Assembly: GCA_019237115.1 (NCBI GenBank)
Contig: JAFAHS010000068.1
Span: forward strand, 1 to 64,000
Source: Deltaproteobacteria bacterium
GTDB lineage: Bacteria > Desulfobacterota > Binatia > Binatales > Binataceae
Direction of reading: 5' to 3'
DNA: 64,000 nt
Shown: piece by piece, positions 40,099-49,855 of the stretch
How the letters are laid out: each line of letters starts with the position of its first letter
Position numbering within the stretch: position 1 is the stretch's first letter
Made by a program: the position numbers and the translations under genes
Notes under the pieces: generated by a model
Told to the model about the DNA's origin: nothing
The model's database searches: none
Seen by the model: only the letters and a program-made list of their open reading frames with translations

Positions 40099-40959
40099 CT
40101 ATTTGGCAACTTTCTCGGTGTAAAATCGACGGATAGTAGAGGCGATGTAATCCAGAGAATCCTCCACCGCGAAATGACCAGAATCGAGCCGATGCATTTC
40201 GGCTTGGGGCAAGTCCTTCAAGTAGGCTTCGCCGCCCTCGCGCGTGAAGAAGATGTCGTCCTGCCCCCAGAAAATGATTGTCTTGGGCTCACGGGCTCGC
40301 AGGGACGCCTGCCATTCGGGATACAGAGCTGGTTTCGTCCGATAGTCGTAAAAGAGATCCAGTTGGATCCGCCGCGCATTGGGCCGCATGAACCGGAAGT
40401 CCATATTCCAATTGTCCGGGCTGATAAGCTCCGGCTTCTGGTGGCCGTGAAGATAAATGCTCTTGATGGCTTCCAGTTCCAGAAATGCGGCGAGCGGCTT
40501 TTCAGTCTCTAGTGTCCGATTCTTCCATAGTGCGCCGCGGAAACCGTCCCACGCGCTGGTGAAGCCGACTTCGTATGCGTTCGTGTTCTGGATGATCAGC
40601 CACTCAAGCCAGTCCTGACGGCGGGTCACGATCCTGAAGCCAAAGGGGCCGCCGTAGTCCTGAGCGTAGAGGCCAAAGTGATCGAAACCCTGCTGCTGAA
40701 GAAAGCTTTCGACGATCTCGGAGAGCTTGTCAAAGGTGTAGGAAGACGTGGCCGGGTCGGGCATATCGCTATTGCCAAAACCGGGGTAGTCCGGCGCAAT
40801 CACATGGAATTGATCGGCCAGAGCTGGAATCAAGTTGCGATACTGATGCGAAGATGCAGGAAAGCCGTGGAGAAGCACTACCTTCGCACTGTCAGGACTG
40901 CCGGCTTCGCGATAGAAGATCGAGTGGCCGTCTACGGTTGCGGTCTTGTGAGAGACCAT
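40099..40959 (-). CDS. Alpha/beta-hydrolase, haloalkane dehalogenase or epoxide hydrolase type
   Basis: The 286-residue protein has LLHGFPASSHQYRNLIPALA near residue 30, APDYPGFGNSD near 56, nucleophile Asp101 in YAQDYGGPFGFRI and a late His in DSGHFAVED. The Asp nucleophile and HGFP motif point to haloalkane dehalogenases and epoxide hydrolases. WGQDDIFFTREGGE supplies the acid. GGGAGC lies before the ATG at 40959. It is the third gene of the AhpD-DoxX-hydrolase operon. Confidence 0.85.
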   Translation of the reverse strand: MVSHKTATVDGHSIFYREAGSPDSAKVVLLHGFPASSHQYRNLIPALADQFHVIAPDYPGFGNSDMPDPATSSYTFDKLSEIVESFLQQQGFDHFGLYAQDYGGPFGFRIVTRRQDWLEWLIIQNTNAYEVGFTSAWDGFRGALWKNRTLETEKPLAAFLELEAIKSIYLHGHQKPELISPDNWNMDFRFMRPNARRIQLDLFYDYRTKPALYPEWQASLRAREPKTIIFWGQDDIFFTREGGEAYLKDLPQAEMHRLDSGHFAVEDSLDYIASTIRRFYTEKVAK

Positions 40960-40984
40960 ATGTGCTCCCAGGATGGTGTGGATC

Positions 40985-41575
40985 CTACTGAAGTGACCTT
41001 CCTCGGATTTCACTCGCGGACCGGGCTCCTTTTCCGCAACCCACGTCACCGATAACCCGATCGTCTCGAAGTGCGACGAACTTCGAACGGCGCAGGTAGT
41101 TGGAAAGGGCGTGCTCGATGAGTCCATCCACAGCGAATGGTCCAGATCCGCCTATTACGAGAGCCGCGAGGCAGGCGATATACAGCAATGCGACCTCGTA
41201 ACCCGGAGGTCCGAATTTCGGGCCCGCCGCCGTCACGGCGATGAGCTTTATTGAACTGAAACCGTAGGGAAGGTGTACCGTAAACATGGCCGTCAATAGG
41301 ACTGCGGCCATCGGCAGACTGACGATCGGCACGAAAGCGCCCAGGATTACGGCAAGACCGCCGAACAGTTCGGTAAGGATAGTGAGCCGTGCCATAAGAT
41401 GCGGATCCGGAACTCCGATGGCCCCGAGGATGGCGGCGAACGTGTCCACCCCGTTAGACAGCTTGGCGAACCCGTGTTCCATGAAGCCGTATCCAACAAT
41501 CAGGCGCAGTGGAATCGGAGCCCAGCGGGCAATCGGAAATCGGCTGGATAACCCAAAGGAAGTGTTACCCAACAT
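40985..41575 (-). CDS. DoxX-family membrane protein
   Basis: The 196-residue protein shows the DoxX pattern: LRLIVGYGFMEHGFAKLSNG, FGGLAVILGAFVPIVSLPMA, AVLLTAMFTVHLPYGFSSIK and ALLYIACLAALVIGGSGPFA, four membrane helices. DoxX proteins help disulfide or quinone redox balance. The last 40 residues (RRSKFVALRDDRVIGD) are basic and unusual for the family. It lies between AhpD and the hydrolase on the same strand. Confidence 0.8.
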   Translation of the reverse strand: MLGNTSFGLSSRFPIARWAPIPLRLIVGYGFMEHGFAKLSNGVDTFAAILGAIGVPDPHLMARLTILTELFGGLAVILGAFVPIVSLPMAAVLLTAMFTVHLPYGFSSIKLIAVTAAGPKFGPPGYEVALLYIACLAALVIGGSGPFAVDGLIEHALSNYLRRSKFVALRDDRVIGDVGCGKGARSASEIRGRSLQ

Positions 41576-41620
41576 CGTCCGAACCTCTAAGACGCAACAC
41601 AACCGAGCACTTAACTGAAT

Positions 41621-42163
41621 TCAAATTTGGCCTGGCCTGACCTCGGGGAAGTCCAGTAAGGTGAGGGCCACGTGGTTGACGTAATTCGTCAGGATGTTGA
41701 GCACGACGTTGGCTACGGTCTCCACGATCTCACCATTCGTCAGACCGAAGATGCGAGCCCCCTCCACGTCGGAGTCGCTGACCTCGCCGCGCTGGACGAC
41801 GATGCTGCGCGCGAGCTTCAAGATGGCGTCGATCCTACCGATCGTCGCAGTGGCGTGAATCGCATCGGCGATGTCCTTTTTGGTAAGGCCGACTTTCTCA
41901 CCGATGAACGTGTGGGCACTCAAGCAGTAGCCGCACAGGTTGCTCTCGGCGACGGTGAGGGCGATTTGCTCACGGACCTTTAAGTCGAAGTTGCCACCGG
42001 CGAGCGCATCATTGAAATTGAGATAGCCCTCGAGTGCCGCTGGCGAATTGCCGAGCACGCGGAAGAGGTTAGGTACGGCACCGAGTTTGGCCTCAACCTG
42101 GTCGAACAGTTTTTTGGTCTTGCCCATGGTGTGGGTCGGGTCGAGTTGAGTGATGCGGTTCAC
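41621..42163 (-). CDS. AhpD-like carboxymuconolactone decarboxylase-family protein
   Basis: The 180-residue protein has Cys77, Cys80 and His84 in ESNLCGYCLSAHTF, the disulfide redox centre of AhpD-like proteins, within an all-helical fold. AhpD recycles the peroxidase AhpC, and relatives act in thiol redox defence. It is the first gene of a three-gene operon with DoxX and a hydrolase. A sigma-54-type promoter lies 69-84 bases upstream of the start, and a sigma-54 activator gene faces it. Confidence 0.85.
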   Translation of the reverse strand: MNRITQLDPTHTMGKTKKLFDQVEAKLGAVPNLFRVLGNSPAALEGYLNFNDALAGGNFDLKVREQIALTVAESNLCGYCLSAHTFIGEKVGLTKKDIADAIHATATIGRIDAILKLARSIVVQRGEVSDSDVEGARIFGLTNGEIVETVANVVLNILTNYVNHVALTLLDFPEVRPGQI

Positions 42164-42231
42164 TTGGGTGAATTCCCTTTATCTTTCGTCTTGCTCGGCT
42201 TTTGATGGGCGGTCCGACGGACCGATGCTAG

Positions 42232-42247
42232 AACATTTTTCATGCCA
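42232..42247 (-). promoter_or_regulatory. Sigma-54 (-24/-12) promoter upstream of ahpD-like operon
   Basis: On the minus strand the sequence TGGCATGAAAAATGTT keeps the GG at -24 and the TG at -12 in consensus spacing (TGGCACG-N4-TTGCW), with two mismatches. The adjacent divergent gene codes for a sigma-54 activator. The fit is good but unproven. Confidence 0.5.
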
Positions 42248-42370
42248 GGCGGCGTATTGCTGCCAACGTTTGAAAACCTGGATATCCGTGACTTCTGCGC
42301 AGCTTTCCGACTGCCAATTATCGCAAAACTACGAATTTACGTGCGCGTCAACGCGAAAACTCGTAGTAAG

Positions 42371-43861
42371 ATGGATTCTCATCCAATGAAGCCGTCAGCT
42401 TCGGAAGGCGATCTGGAGCGCCTGACTGAGCAGCTCCGTCAGGCGAATGAGGCTCTGACCGAGAGCGAGGAGCGGTTCCGCGATCTCTTCGAGGAGGCAC
42501 CGATCGCGTACGTGCATGAGGGCGTTGATACCCGCCTCATCCGGGCGAACCGCGCCGCGTTGAAGATTCTAGGCATGAACTCCGAAGATATTGTCGGGAC
42601 CTTCGGGAAGTCTCTTGTGCCCAATACCCCTGAAGCGCAGCGCCGTTTGCACGAGGCGCTGCACTCCATCGGTCGCGGGACGGAGACCAGTGGCATCGTC
42701 CTCGAACTACGTCGCAAGGATAACGGCAAACCGGTCTGGCTCCAGTGGTGGTCCAAGCCGGCAGAGGGCGGCAAGTACACCCGAACGATGTTCCTCGATA
42801 TTACGGACCGGGTGTTGATGGAGCAGGAAAAAGCCAGGCTTGAAGACCAGAATGCTTACCTGCTCGATGAACTCCGCGGGGAACATAACTTCGGCGAGAT
42901 GATCGGTGAAAGCGAGAGACTGCGGAAAGTGAAGCAGCAGATTCGGCTCGTGGCGCCAGTGGACACCTCGGTGCTTATCACCGGAGAAAGTGGCACTGGC
43001 AAGGAACTGGTCGCGCGTGCGATCCACGAGCAGAGCTCGCGAATAGGGCGCGCCCTGATCAAGCTGAATTGTAGTGCTGTACCCGAGGGGCTGTTTGAGA
43101 GCGAATTCTTCGGTCACGTAAAAGGTGCGTTCACCGGCGCGCTCAAGGATAAGCCCGGACGATTCGAACTGGCAGATGGGGGCACATTATTCCTCGACGA
43201 AATTGGAGATGTGCCACTCGCAATGCAGGTGAAGCTGCTCCGCGTCTTGCAAGAGCAAGAGCTGGAGCGGATTGGCGACACTCGTACTCGCAGAGTCAAT
43301 GTCCGAATCATCGCAGCGACTAACCGTGACCTAAGGAAGGAGGTCGATGCGGGGCACTTCCGCCAGGACCTCTTCTATCGCCTGAGTGTCTTCCCGATTG
43401 AGGTCCCGCCGCTCCGTGATCGGAAAGAGGACATCCCCCTACTGGCAACACACTTCGTGAGGCAAAGCGCCCAGCGAATGAATCGGGCTAACCTCAAAAT
43501 CAGCCAGGTCGCACTGACTGAGCTCTCCAATTATGACTGGCCCGGTAATGTGCGTGAACTTCAGAACGCCATCGAGCGAGCGATCATCCTTTCGCAAGGA
43601 GGGCCGCTACGTTTCGAACTGCCAGGGCCAAACACCACCTCCGCTCCTCGCGTGCGCGCTCAGCTGTCTTCAAAGACTGACATGCTAACGCGCGATGAAT
43701 GGAAGCGTCAGGAACGCAATGCTATCGCTGCCGCATTGAAGCGGACCGGGGGCAAAGTCTTCGGTCCGGGAGGTGCAGCAGAATTGCTTGGCATGAATCC
43801 ATCAACCCTCAGTTCGCGCATCAGGGCTCTGGGTCTGAACCGAAAGACTCCGGCCGGTTGA
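42371..43861 (+). CDS. Sigma-54-dependent activator with PAS sensor
   Basis: The 496-residue protein begins with a PAS domain (residues 25-145: [20 protein letters not shown]). Then comes an AAA+ domain with Walker A GESGTGKE near 205, GAFTGA (sigma-54 contact) near 255 and [20 protein letters not shown] near 280. It ends with a Fis-type HTH ([20 protein letters not shown]). It lacks a receiver domain, so PAS senses the signal directly. Divergent placement beside the AhpD operon and the -24/-12 site supports local control. Confidence 0.9.
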   Translation: MDSHPMKPSASEGDLERLTEQLRQANEALTESEERFRDLFEEAPIAYVHEGVDTRLIRANRAALKILGMNSEDIVGTFGKSLVPNTPEAQRRLHEALHSIGRGTETSGIVLELRRKDNGKPVWLQWWSKPAEGGKYTRTMFLDITDRVLMEQEKARLEDQNAYLLDELRGEHNFGEMIGESERLRKVKQQIRLVAPVDTSVLITGESGTGKELVARAIHEQSSRIGRALIKLNCSAVPEGLFESEFFGHVKGAFTGALKDKPGRFELADGGTLFLDEIGDVPLAMQVKLLRVLQEQELERIGDTRTRRVNVRIIAATNRDLRKEVDAGHFRQDLFYRLSVFPIEVPPLRDRKEDIPLLATHFVRQSAQRMNRANLKISQVALTELSNYDWPGNVRELQNAIERAIILSQGGPLRFELPGPNTTSAPRVRAQLSSKTDMLTRDEWKRQERNAIAAALKRTGGKVFGPGGAAELLGMNPSTLSSRIRALGLNRKTPAG

Positions 43862-43899
43862 GTTTTGGCGATCGATGGCCTCTGCTTTTGTGGCAGATC

Positions 43900-44406
43900 C
43901 ACTTATCGGGTCCGAGCGCGTTTCGGATCCTGGCTGTCTGCTCCGGCGTCACATACAGCAGAAACGTTCCCGGTTTCGGCGCCGGCGAACATCTTCGGCG
44001 TCAAGGCCGCGATCACTTATCAGAGGATCCGAAGCCGGCCTGGGTGCACTGTAGGGAGCCGCCTTAATGCTCGCCAGGTACTCGCGCATGAAAGCGACGG
44101 GCTTCTCATACGTGAGGCCGAGTTGCGCCATCATCGGGCCCTGATTGACGCCGAATCCCGGGATCAAGCGGTCAGGAAAGATTTCCGCAAGGGCGCGGGC
44201 CGCATCGCTCATCGTGATCGGCTGGCGCTTCCAGACGTTGGCGATGCCGGTCCCGACGACTAGCTTGTCGGTCACGGTTAGAGTTAGAATGTGAGCGGCG
44301 ACCGCGAATCGATCGCGGCCAAACGCTTCCGGAAACCAAAATGCGCTGTGGCTCGGCTGGTCGACTTTCCGCGCGAGATCGGCGAGGTACGCTTCAGCGG
44401 TTGCCT
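43900..44406 (-). pseudogene. Luciferase-like (F420) oxidoreductase, broken
   Basis: The minus strand reads AEAYLADLARKVDQPSHSAF and WFPEAFGRDRFAVAAHILTL, then TDKLVVGTGIANVWKRQPIT, PDRLIPGFGVNQGPMMAQLG and LTYEKPVAFMREYLASIK, the typical N-terminal half of LLM-class flavin/F420 enzymes. A frameshift near 44035 then breaks the rest (ALTPKMFAGAETG). The start of the barrel is missing. It shows that this genome used F420-type enzymes. Confidence 0.7.
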
Positions 44407-44513
44407 ATGGCAATCATGGGATGAAAGTCCGCAAGTAGAGCTTATTGTCTAGTCCTTCGAAGGTATGGTAGCGCGTGGCGAATTTCCATTGGTCGCCTTG
44501 CTTTCGGTACCAT

Positions 44514-44588
44514 AGCAACTACTACGGCGGCTTCGTAAAGGATCCCGATGGCAATAACATCGAAGCCGTGTGTCATCAGGAAGAGTAG
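44514..44588 (+). pseudogene. VOC/glyoxalase-family 3' scrap
   Basis: The frame reads HSNYYGGFVKDPDGNNIEAV followed by CHQEE and TAG, the end of a VOC-family protein, where DPDGNxIExV carries the metal-binding Glu. The first 100 residues are missing. Confidence 0.6.
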
Positions 44589-45014
44589 CTAGTGCTCACG
44601 CTGGGTGCAAAGCGGCTTGGTTGACGGCTGCAGCGGTGATGCAACGGTACTTTCTTCAGCGCCCGGACAGTGAGTCTGTCCGAATGCGGTTAGCGATTGG
44701 ATGTACCCTCGATTCCCAGGTTAGAGAAACGGAGCATGCGGCCCTGCGCCACCGTGAATGGCAGGCGATGCAGACCTCGGAAGGTTGAAAACTCCTCGCG
44801 ACGGCGGGGTTGCTCCAGAAGCCGGGACTCGCCTTCGTGAATTTGGAGAGACTCTCGCGCCAGCTTTGGTTCTGGTGGGCTAAAGACTCCGGTACTACAT
44901 TGCCAAAGTGTCGGAATTCGCGGTCGCGGAAAATTTGCCGTGCGAGAGAGCTTTTTGGCATTCTGCCGATGGGTGCCTGTGTCGAAAGCGCCAAGTATTG
45001 TGTCGCAGCAATCG

Positions 45015-45539
45015 ATGGAAGGCAAAGGACACATAAGCGATGACCAGGTCGAGTCGCGGCATCCGAGCCGAAAGCGCACTCTCCATCGATTCTTTCAACT
45101 GGGCATATTCGTCAAGGGAGTGGACGGTGGCCTCGAGCTAGTGGGCGGGCTTCTGCTCTTGTTTCTTACTCCGGCTACGATAAGCGGGATCCTTTCCTTT
45201 TTTATTGGAGGAGAACTGAAAGAGGATCCGACCGACCTTGTCGCAAACCTCCTTCTCCACACCACTGGACGGGTTGTTCAGGCCAAGGTGTCAGCGAGCG
45301 TGTTCCTCATCGTCCACGGAGCGGTAAAATTGTTGCTAGTCGCCGGACTTGCCGCCAATAGACTTTGGTCATACCCGACGGCCATTGCGGTGTTTGCCGG
45401 GTTCACTATCTATCAGATCTTCCAACTCTGGCATCAACGGTCTCTGTTCCTAGCAACGGTCACGGTCCTGGACGTGATCGTCATCCTGCTAGTCCTTGAA
45501 GAATACAGGCAGGTAAAGATGGCCAGCCTTGCGCTCTGA
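45015..45539 (+). CDS. DUF2127 membrane protein
   Basis: The 174-residue protein has three to four hydrophobic helices: FFQLGIFVKGVDGGLELVGG, LLLFLTPATISGILSFFIG, ASVFLIVHGAVKLLLVAGLA and LATVTVLDVIVILLVLEEYR. The head, FVKGVDGxLELxGG, and the VHGxxKLLL motif are typical of DUF2127 proteins. The ATG at 45015 is a choice among several; there is no strong ribosome site. Its role in the inner membrane is unknown. It lies upstream of a cytochrome peroxidase gene on the same strand. Confidence 0.75.
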   Translation: MEGKGHISDDQVESRHPSRKRTLHRFFQLGIFVKGVDGGLELVGGLLLLFLTPATISGILSFFIGGELKEDPTDLVANLLLHTTGRVVQAKVSASVFLIVHGAVKLLLVAGLAANRLWSYPTAIAVFAGFTIYQIFQLWHQRSLFLATVTVLDVIVILLVLEEYRQVKMASLAL

Positions 45540-45663
45540 AAACGCGTTGATATCCTGCGCAAAGCGGCGCTCTCGTTGCCATTCCCTGTATCGGCTCGGA
45601 AGTCGCATGCGTGGAGCAGCGACGAGAAAAGAGGCGGCCTCTTGGGAAGGTCCGACTAGACTC

Positions 45664-47457
45664 ATGCGTCGAGGCTTATTGATCACGGGAATCGCGGCAG
45701 CGCTGCTAGGGAGCGTTATTGTTTGCCGCGTTTGGGCAGAACGGCCGTCACCATTGCCGCTGTCGCCGTCGGCATCGTCGTCGGCAGTTTATGACCCATA
45801 CCCGTCCGGCATTCTTCCATCGGATTTGGATTCGGAGATAGTAAGGGTCCAGAACGAAATTCGGACCATTTTCAATAAGACAATTGCTGAGTGGCACGCC
45901 TTGCCGGCGCCTAAGTCCCCGGGCAGCCCACCTACGCACCGGGGCACCGGTTACATGGAAATGGAGATGCTCGGCAAGCTCTTGAATTTCGACTTGAACA
46001 TCTCTCCTTTCAGAAACCGGGCGTGCGCCTCCTGCCACATGCCGTACGCGGGGTTTAGCGGACCGATCCAATCCGTGAATCTGACGATGGTCGCCTATCC
46101 GGGTACTGCACACTACAGGGCCGGAAAGCGCACAGCTCAGCGCTATACGTATTCACCGGATTTCCCCGTCCTTGAATACAACTCGGCGCAGGCCGCGTTT
46201 TTTGGAGGCAACTTCTTTGACGCGCGCTCGACGGGATACTTACTGCAGAGCGCCGACGCTGAACAGGGGCAGCATCCTCCGGTCGATACCCAGGAAATGG
46301 GTTTCCCTGATGCGGCCTGTATCGCCTACCGATTATCTACGGCAGTGTACCGTCCCCTGTTTGAGCGGGTATGGGGCAGTTCGTTCAATATCAAGTGGCC
46401 CGCTGACACCGAACAGATTTGCAACACTCCTGGTGGGGCGAAGGTATTCGGCACCAGCACAATGCCGGTGGCGCTCAAGCCTGAAGATCGCACCAAGGCG
46501 AACGACATCTTCGACCACTGGGGCCAGTCTATTTCCAAATACGAACGATCATTGCAAATAAGTGCCTTCTCGTCGAAATTCGACGCCTTCTTGGCGGGCA
46601 AGTACAAAATGACCGCGGACGAGATGTCGGGCTACCAACTGTTCAACGGCAAGGGCAACTGCAACTCCTGCCATCTCGACGGATTGTCGACTACCCTGAA
46701 GTCGAGTCAGACTGATACCGGCGCTCCAGCCGAGACAAGGCCTTTGTTCACCTGCTTCGGCTATGCCAATCTCGGCCTGCCTCTTAATCCTCGAGTTGCG
46801 TTGTTTTATCAAACCACGCCGGATGGGTACGGCTTTACGCCTAACCCTTACGGTTTCGGCTACAGGGATTTAGGGGTAGGCACGTTTCTGAGAAGTGGCT
46901 TCGGTTCCGCTCCTAATCCGAACTCGGATTGGATACCGTTGGCGCCGAAATCAGACGGTCAGATGCAGACGACCACCGCACGGGATGTGGCGATGACGCC
47001 GCCACAGTGTCCCAGTACCGAGGCACCGGGTCCCTACTTCCAGAAAGAGTTCTTTCACAACGGCTACATCAAAAGCCTGAAACAACTGGTCCACTTCTAC
47101 AATACCAGGGACCTGTACGCATACCCGGTTACTTCGGGACATTGTCCACCCGGTAAAACGGAAAAGGTCGATTGTTGGCCGATGCCAGAGGTGCCCGATA
47201 ACATCGACATGACGTCGGGCAATCTCGGTTTGACAGACCGAGAGGAAAATCAGATCGTGGCTTTCCTGGAAACACTGACCGACGGTTACACGACGCCCTA
47301 CCCGGACGCGAATACCTATACGGGTAGGTGCTCATCGGGCGGCGACGCCTCCACGCAAGGCAACGGGTTGCTGATGCCCGCTCCGGAACCACTTCCGCCC
47401 TGCGCGCGGGCTATATGCGGGATCGCGCCGACACCCGGACCGAGCCCGATTCCGTAA
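45664..47457 (+). CDS. Diheme cytochrome c peroxidase/MauG-family protein
   Basis: The 597-residue protein has a signal sequence (RRGLLITGIAAALLGSVIV) and two c-type heme sites, CASCH at residues 121-125 and CNSCH at 333-337. Between them are MGFPDAACIAYRLSTAVYRP and other family blocks. It is longer than typical CcpA (about 350 residues) because of a C-terminal extension ending in TPGPSPIP. It should reduce peroxide or oxidise a protein substrate outside the membrane. The ATG at 45664 gives the best signal peptide; ATG 45607 is the alternative. The gene is intact. Confidence 0.8.
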   Translation: MRRGLLITGIAAALLGSVIVCRVWAERPSPLPLSPSASSSAVYDPYPSGILPSDLDSEIVRVQNEIRTIFNKTIAEWHALPAPKSPGSPPTHRGTGYMEMEMLGKLLNFDLNISPFRNRACASCHMPYAGFSGPIQSVNLTMVAYPGTAHYRAGKRTAQRYTYSPDFPVLEYNSAQAAFFGGNFFDARSTGYLLQSADAEQGQHPPVDTQEMGFPDAACIAYRLSTAVYRPLFERVWGSSFNIKWPADTEQICNTPGGAKVFGTSTMPVALKPEDRTKANDIFDHWGQSISKYERSLQISAFSSKFDAFLAGKYKMTADEMSGYQLFNGKGNCNSCHLDGLSTTLKSSQTDTGAPAETRPLFTCFGYANLGLPLNPRVALFYQTTPDGYGFTPNPYGFGYRDLGVGTFLRSGFGSAPNPNSDWIPLAPKSDGQMQTTTARDVAMTPPQCPSTEAPGPYFQKEFFHNGYIKSLKQLVHFYNTRDLYAYPVTSGHCPPGKTEKVDCWPMPEVPDNIDMTSGNLGLTDREENQIVAFLETLTDGYTTPYPDANTYTGRCSSGGDASTQGNGLLMPAPEPLPPCARAICGIAPTPGPSPIP

Positions 47458-47668
47458 AACAAAAAACAAGATGCTAAAGGCGCAGGAATCGGGTGAATCT
47501 ACAGTGAAAACCGCGAAAGCGATAAAGTGTTTCAGATCTGAGAAATGACATGTCTAAAGGGCTAGGCTCAAATGTTTTGAATGCTGCTCTCCAGAACTGA
47601 GGCCCCCACTCGCTCTTCCTTTCTGAGCAATTCTGGAAAGGAACCACTTAAAAATTAGGAACGATCCC

Positions 47669-48300
47669 ATGAACGTTCTACACATTCAGTCATCACCGCG
47701 AGCCGACAAATCAAACTCTATCGCACTGACCAAAGCCTTTCTTTTGGCTTCCAGGAAGGTCCTCCCCACGATTGCTGAGGACGTCCTGAATATATGGGAC
47801 GAGAATCTCCCCGAGTTCGACGCCGCATCGAAGCGCGAAGTACAAGGCCATCAAGGACGAACCAATGACAGACACGGAATCGCATACATGGAGCCGGATT
47901 CAAGAATTGATGGGTCGCTTCCAACGAGCGAACCGAAGTGTCCTGGGCGTACCGATGTGGAACTTCTCCATCCCATACAAGCTCAAGCAGTTGATCGATT
48001 TGACGGCTCAGCGCAATTACTTGTTCACATATGACGGCAAAGAATATGGGCCGTCCCTCAACATCCCTAAGGCGCTGGCCGTCTATACGCGGGGATCAAC
48101 ATATCGTGAGGGGACTTCAATACCTCCAAGCTTCTATCACCAGGCGCCCTACATTGATTTTTTGGCTTCGCATGATAGGAGTGCATGAGGTTCGCAGCGT
48201 GATCGTGGATAACGCGTGGAATCTGAACGATGCCCAATCAGCAGCCAGCGTGGCTGCTGCCAAGCAAACGGTAGAACGAATAGCTGACGACTTCTGGTGA
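47669..48300 (+). pseudogene. NADH:quinone/azoreductase (AzoR-type) with two frameshifts
   Basis: The first frame reads MNVLHIQSSPRADKSNSIAL, then NIWDENLPEFDAASKR. A shift near 47837 leads to AIKDEPMTDTESHTWSRIQE and VPMWNFSIPYKLKQLIDLTA. A second shift at a run of six T near 48160 leads to LRMIGVHEVRSVIVDNAW. All parts of an FMN-dependent AzoR are there, about 205 residues, so it was lost recently or contains errors in homopolymer reads. Confidence 0.75.
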
Positions 48301-48361
48301 TGGTCCGGGTCCAACGGAAGCCTCTAAGGTCAGTTTTTTTCACGAATGGATCATTGGGATC

Positions 48362-48835
48362 ATGACAAGCTCGTTTTTGAAGCTCGCGATTGTCGCAACG
48401 GTTAGCTGCCTGGTCTCGTCGAGCACAACGCTTGCTCAGCTGCCTCCTTATTCCCAAAAGGTCACGGCCGTCGAATTCATCCAGCGGCCAGCGCTCGAAT
48501 TGGCGCGCGCCGATTTCGCGGTCATCCGATGGACCACTAACAACCCCGGCGGGTCGGACCAACATTTTGGGGTAGTGCAATACGGAAAGGATCCAAAGCA
48601 GCTGAGCCAAAGAGCAAAATCTCAAATCAGGCTCAACCGGGGGCATAGAGAGACGATTTTCCGTGTGCGCTTGAGCGGACTGGAGGCCTCAACGACCTAT
48701 TACTACACAGTGGCTTCAATGGATGGCAGTGGCAGATGCGACGGGAAGACGAGCCCTATGAGCCAGTTCACCACTCCAGGGCCGGGCGAGAGATTCGTCG
48801 CTTACCCAACGCGACTTGTTGCGACACCGAAATAG
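48362..48835 (+). CDS. Secreted Fn3/phosphoesterase N-terminal-like protein
   Basis: The 157-residue protein has a signal peptide (FLKLAIVATVSCLVSSSTTL, cut near AQ) and one beta-sandwich: ARADFAVIRWTTNNPGGSDQ, HFGVVQYGKD and IFRVRLSGLEASTTYYYTVA. This is a fibronectin-III-like domain of the type that precedes purple acid phosphatases, but the metal-binding catalytic domain is absent. It may be a truncated gene or a small secreted binding protein. Confidence 0.65.
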   Translation: MTSSFLKLAIVATVSCLVSSSTTLAQLPPYSQKVTAVEFIQRPALELARADFAVIRWTTNNPGGSDQHFGVVQYGKDPKQLSQRAKSQIRLNRGHRETIFRVRLSGLEASTTYYYTVASMDGSGRCDGKTSPMSQFTTPGPGERFVAYPTRLVATPK

Positions 48836-49089
48836 CAACAGCTCTTGCGTTCCGTTTTGACGATCAAGGGAGAGGAAAAAGGCAGGACCGGCAGGTGTTG
48901 CAGCGGAAGGATCGGTTCTGACAAACCCTCCACCAATCCGCGAATTTGCGAAAACGAACGCGGCTGCTCCGAACATGGCCGCGGACGCCAACGGGAGCGG
49001 GCACTGCATGACGATCCTGCCGTGGAGGCTTCCATGCCTCACGGCGGTGACGCCCGGAAACCAAGGTCGCATCGACATTCGGTTTTGCG

Positions 49090-49575
49090 AATGTCGGCCT
49101 CGTTTGAACCCGCCGTTGTGGGAGAAATTACGGACGAACAGTTCGATCGGACTTTCGACATCCAGCCTCAAAGGACGGTTGTTCAAAGTAAGGAAAGCTT
49201 TGCTTCTGGTTCACGACGGCGGATCGATTCATCTGAACGCCGCGATCCCGGCGTTCAAAGACAACCCTGCGTCGACCTGTACAGCGCGACCAAGGCGGCG
49301 GTACGGTATTTCGCGGGCACGTGGACGATGGATTTGAAGAAACGTAAAATCCTTGTAAACCCGCTCAGCCCGGTCCGGTTAACACACCCGCCTGTGACCG
49401 ATTGGTGCGGTGGCCAGCGGGTCAGCGGATGTTGGCGAACATCGTAAGCAGGTTCCTGATGGGTCGCTTCGGCACACCGATGAAATGGTCAGTGCGGCGC
49501 TCTTGCTCGCGTACGACAGCACGTTTGTCACCGGCGCTGGGCTATTCGTCGACGGCGGCCCTGCCCAAATCTGAG
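49090..49575 (+). pseudogene. Short-chain dehydrogenase, multiply frameshifted
   Basis: Across frames the region gives EPAVVGEITDEQFDRTFDI, KGRLFKVRKALLLVHDGGSI, SATKAAVRYFAGTWTMDLKK and RFLMGRFGTP, ending FVDGGPAQI. This is the second half of an SDR with the Tyr of the YSATK site. At least three shifts and a lost N-terminus make it dead. Confidence 0.7.
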
Positions 49576-49689
49576 TGCCGGAACGGTTCGTAGTTACCAT
49601 CCGTCGCGAAACGCTGTCATCCATATTGCGAAGCTGCCATGCGCGGGAATTGCCGAAACGATAGCTGGTTTAGTAATCGGTGTACTGCC

Positions 49690-49800
49690 AAGAGCGTCGG
49701 GAGGCCCGACCAGAGTGCTCAGATGATCACGTTTCTCGCATCCAACGCATCGTTTAGCAGCGGTGCAACTTTTGCCGGCGACGCAACAAAACGGCGCGAT
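49690..49800 (+). pseudogene. Second SDR C-terminal scrap
   Basis: VGRPDQSAQMITFLASNASF and SSGATFAGD form the last part of another SDR (normally GRPEEIAxMxxFLASDxxSFVTGxxFxVDGG). It sits just before an intact VOC gene. Confidence 0.55.
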
Positions 49801-49855
49801 AGGGGTTTCGGCTTCGGTCAACGAATACGAAGAGGAATTACTCAGGAGGTAAGTG

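Noticed and set aside
44656..45098. Minus-strand frames of 67 to 129 codons before the DUF2127 gene
   Set aside because: No motif, no ribosome site and mutually overlapping; treated as chance frames.
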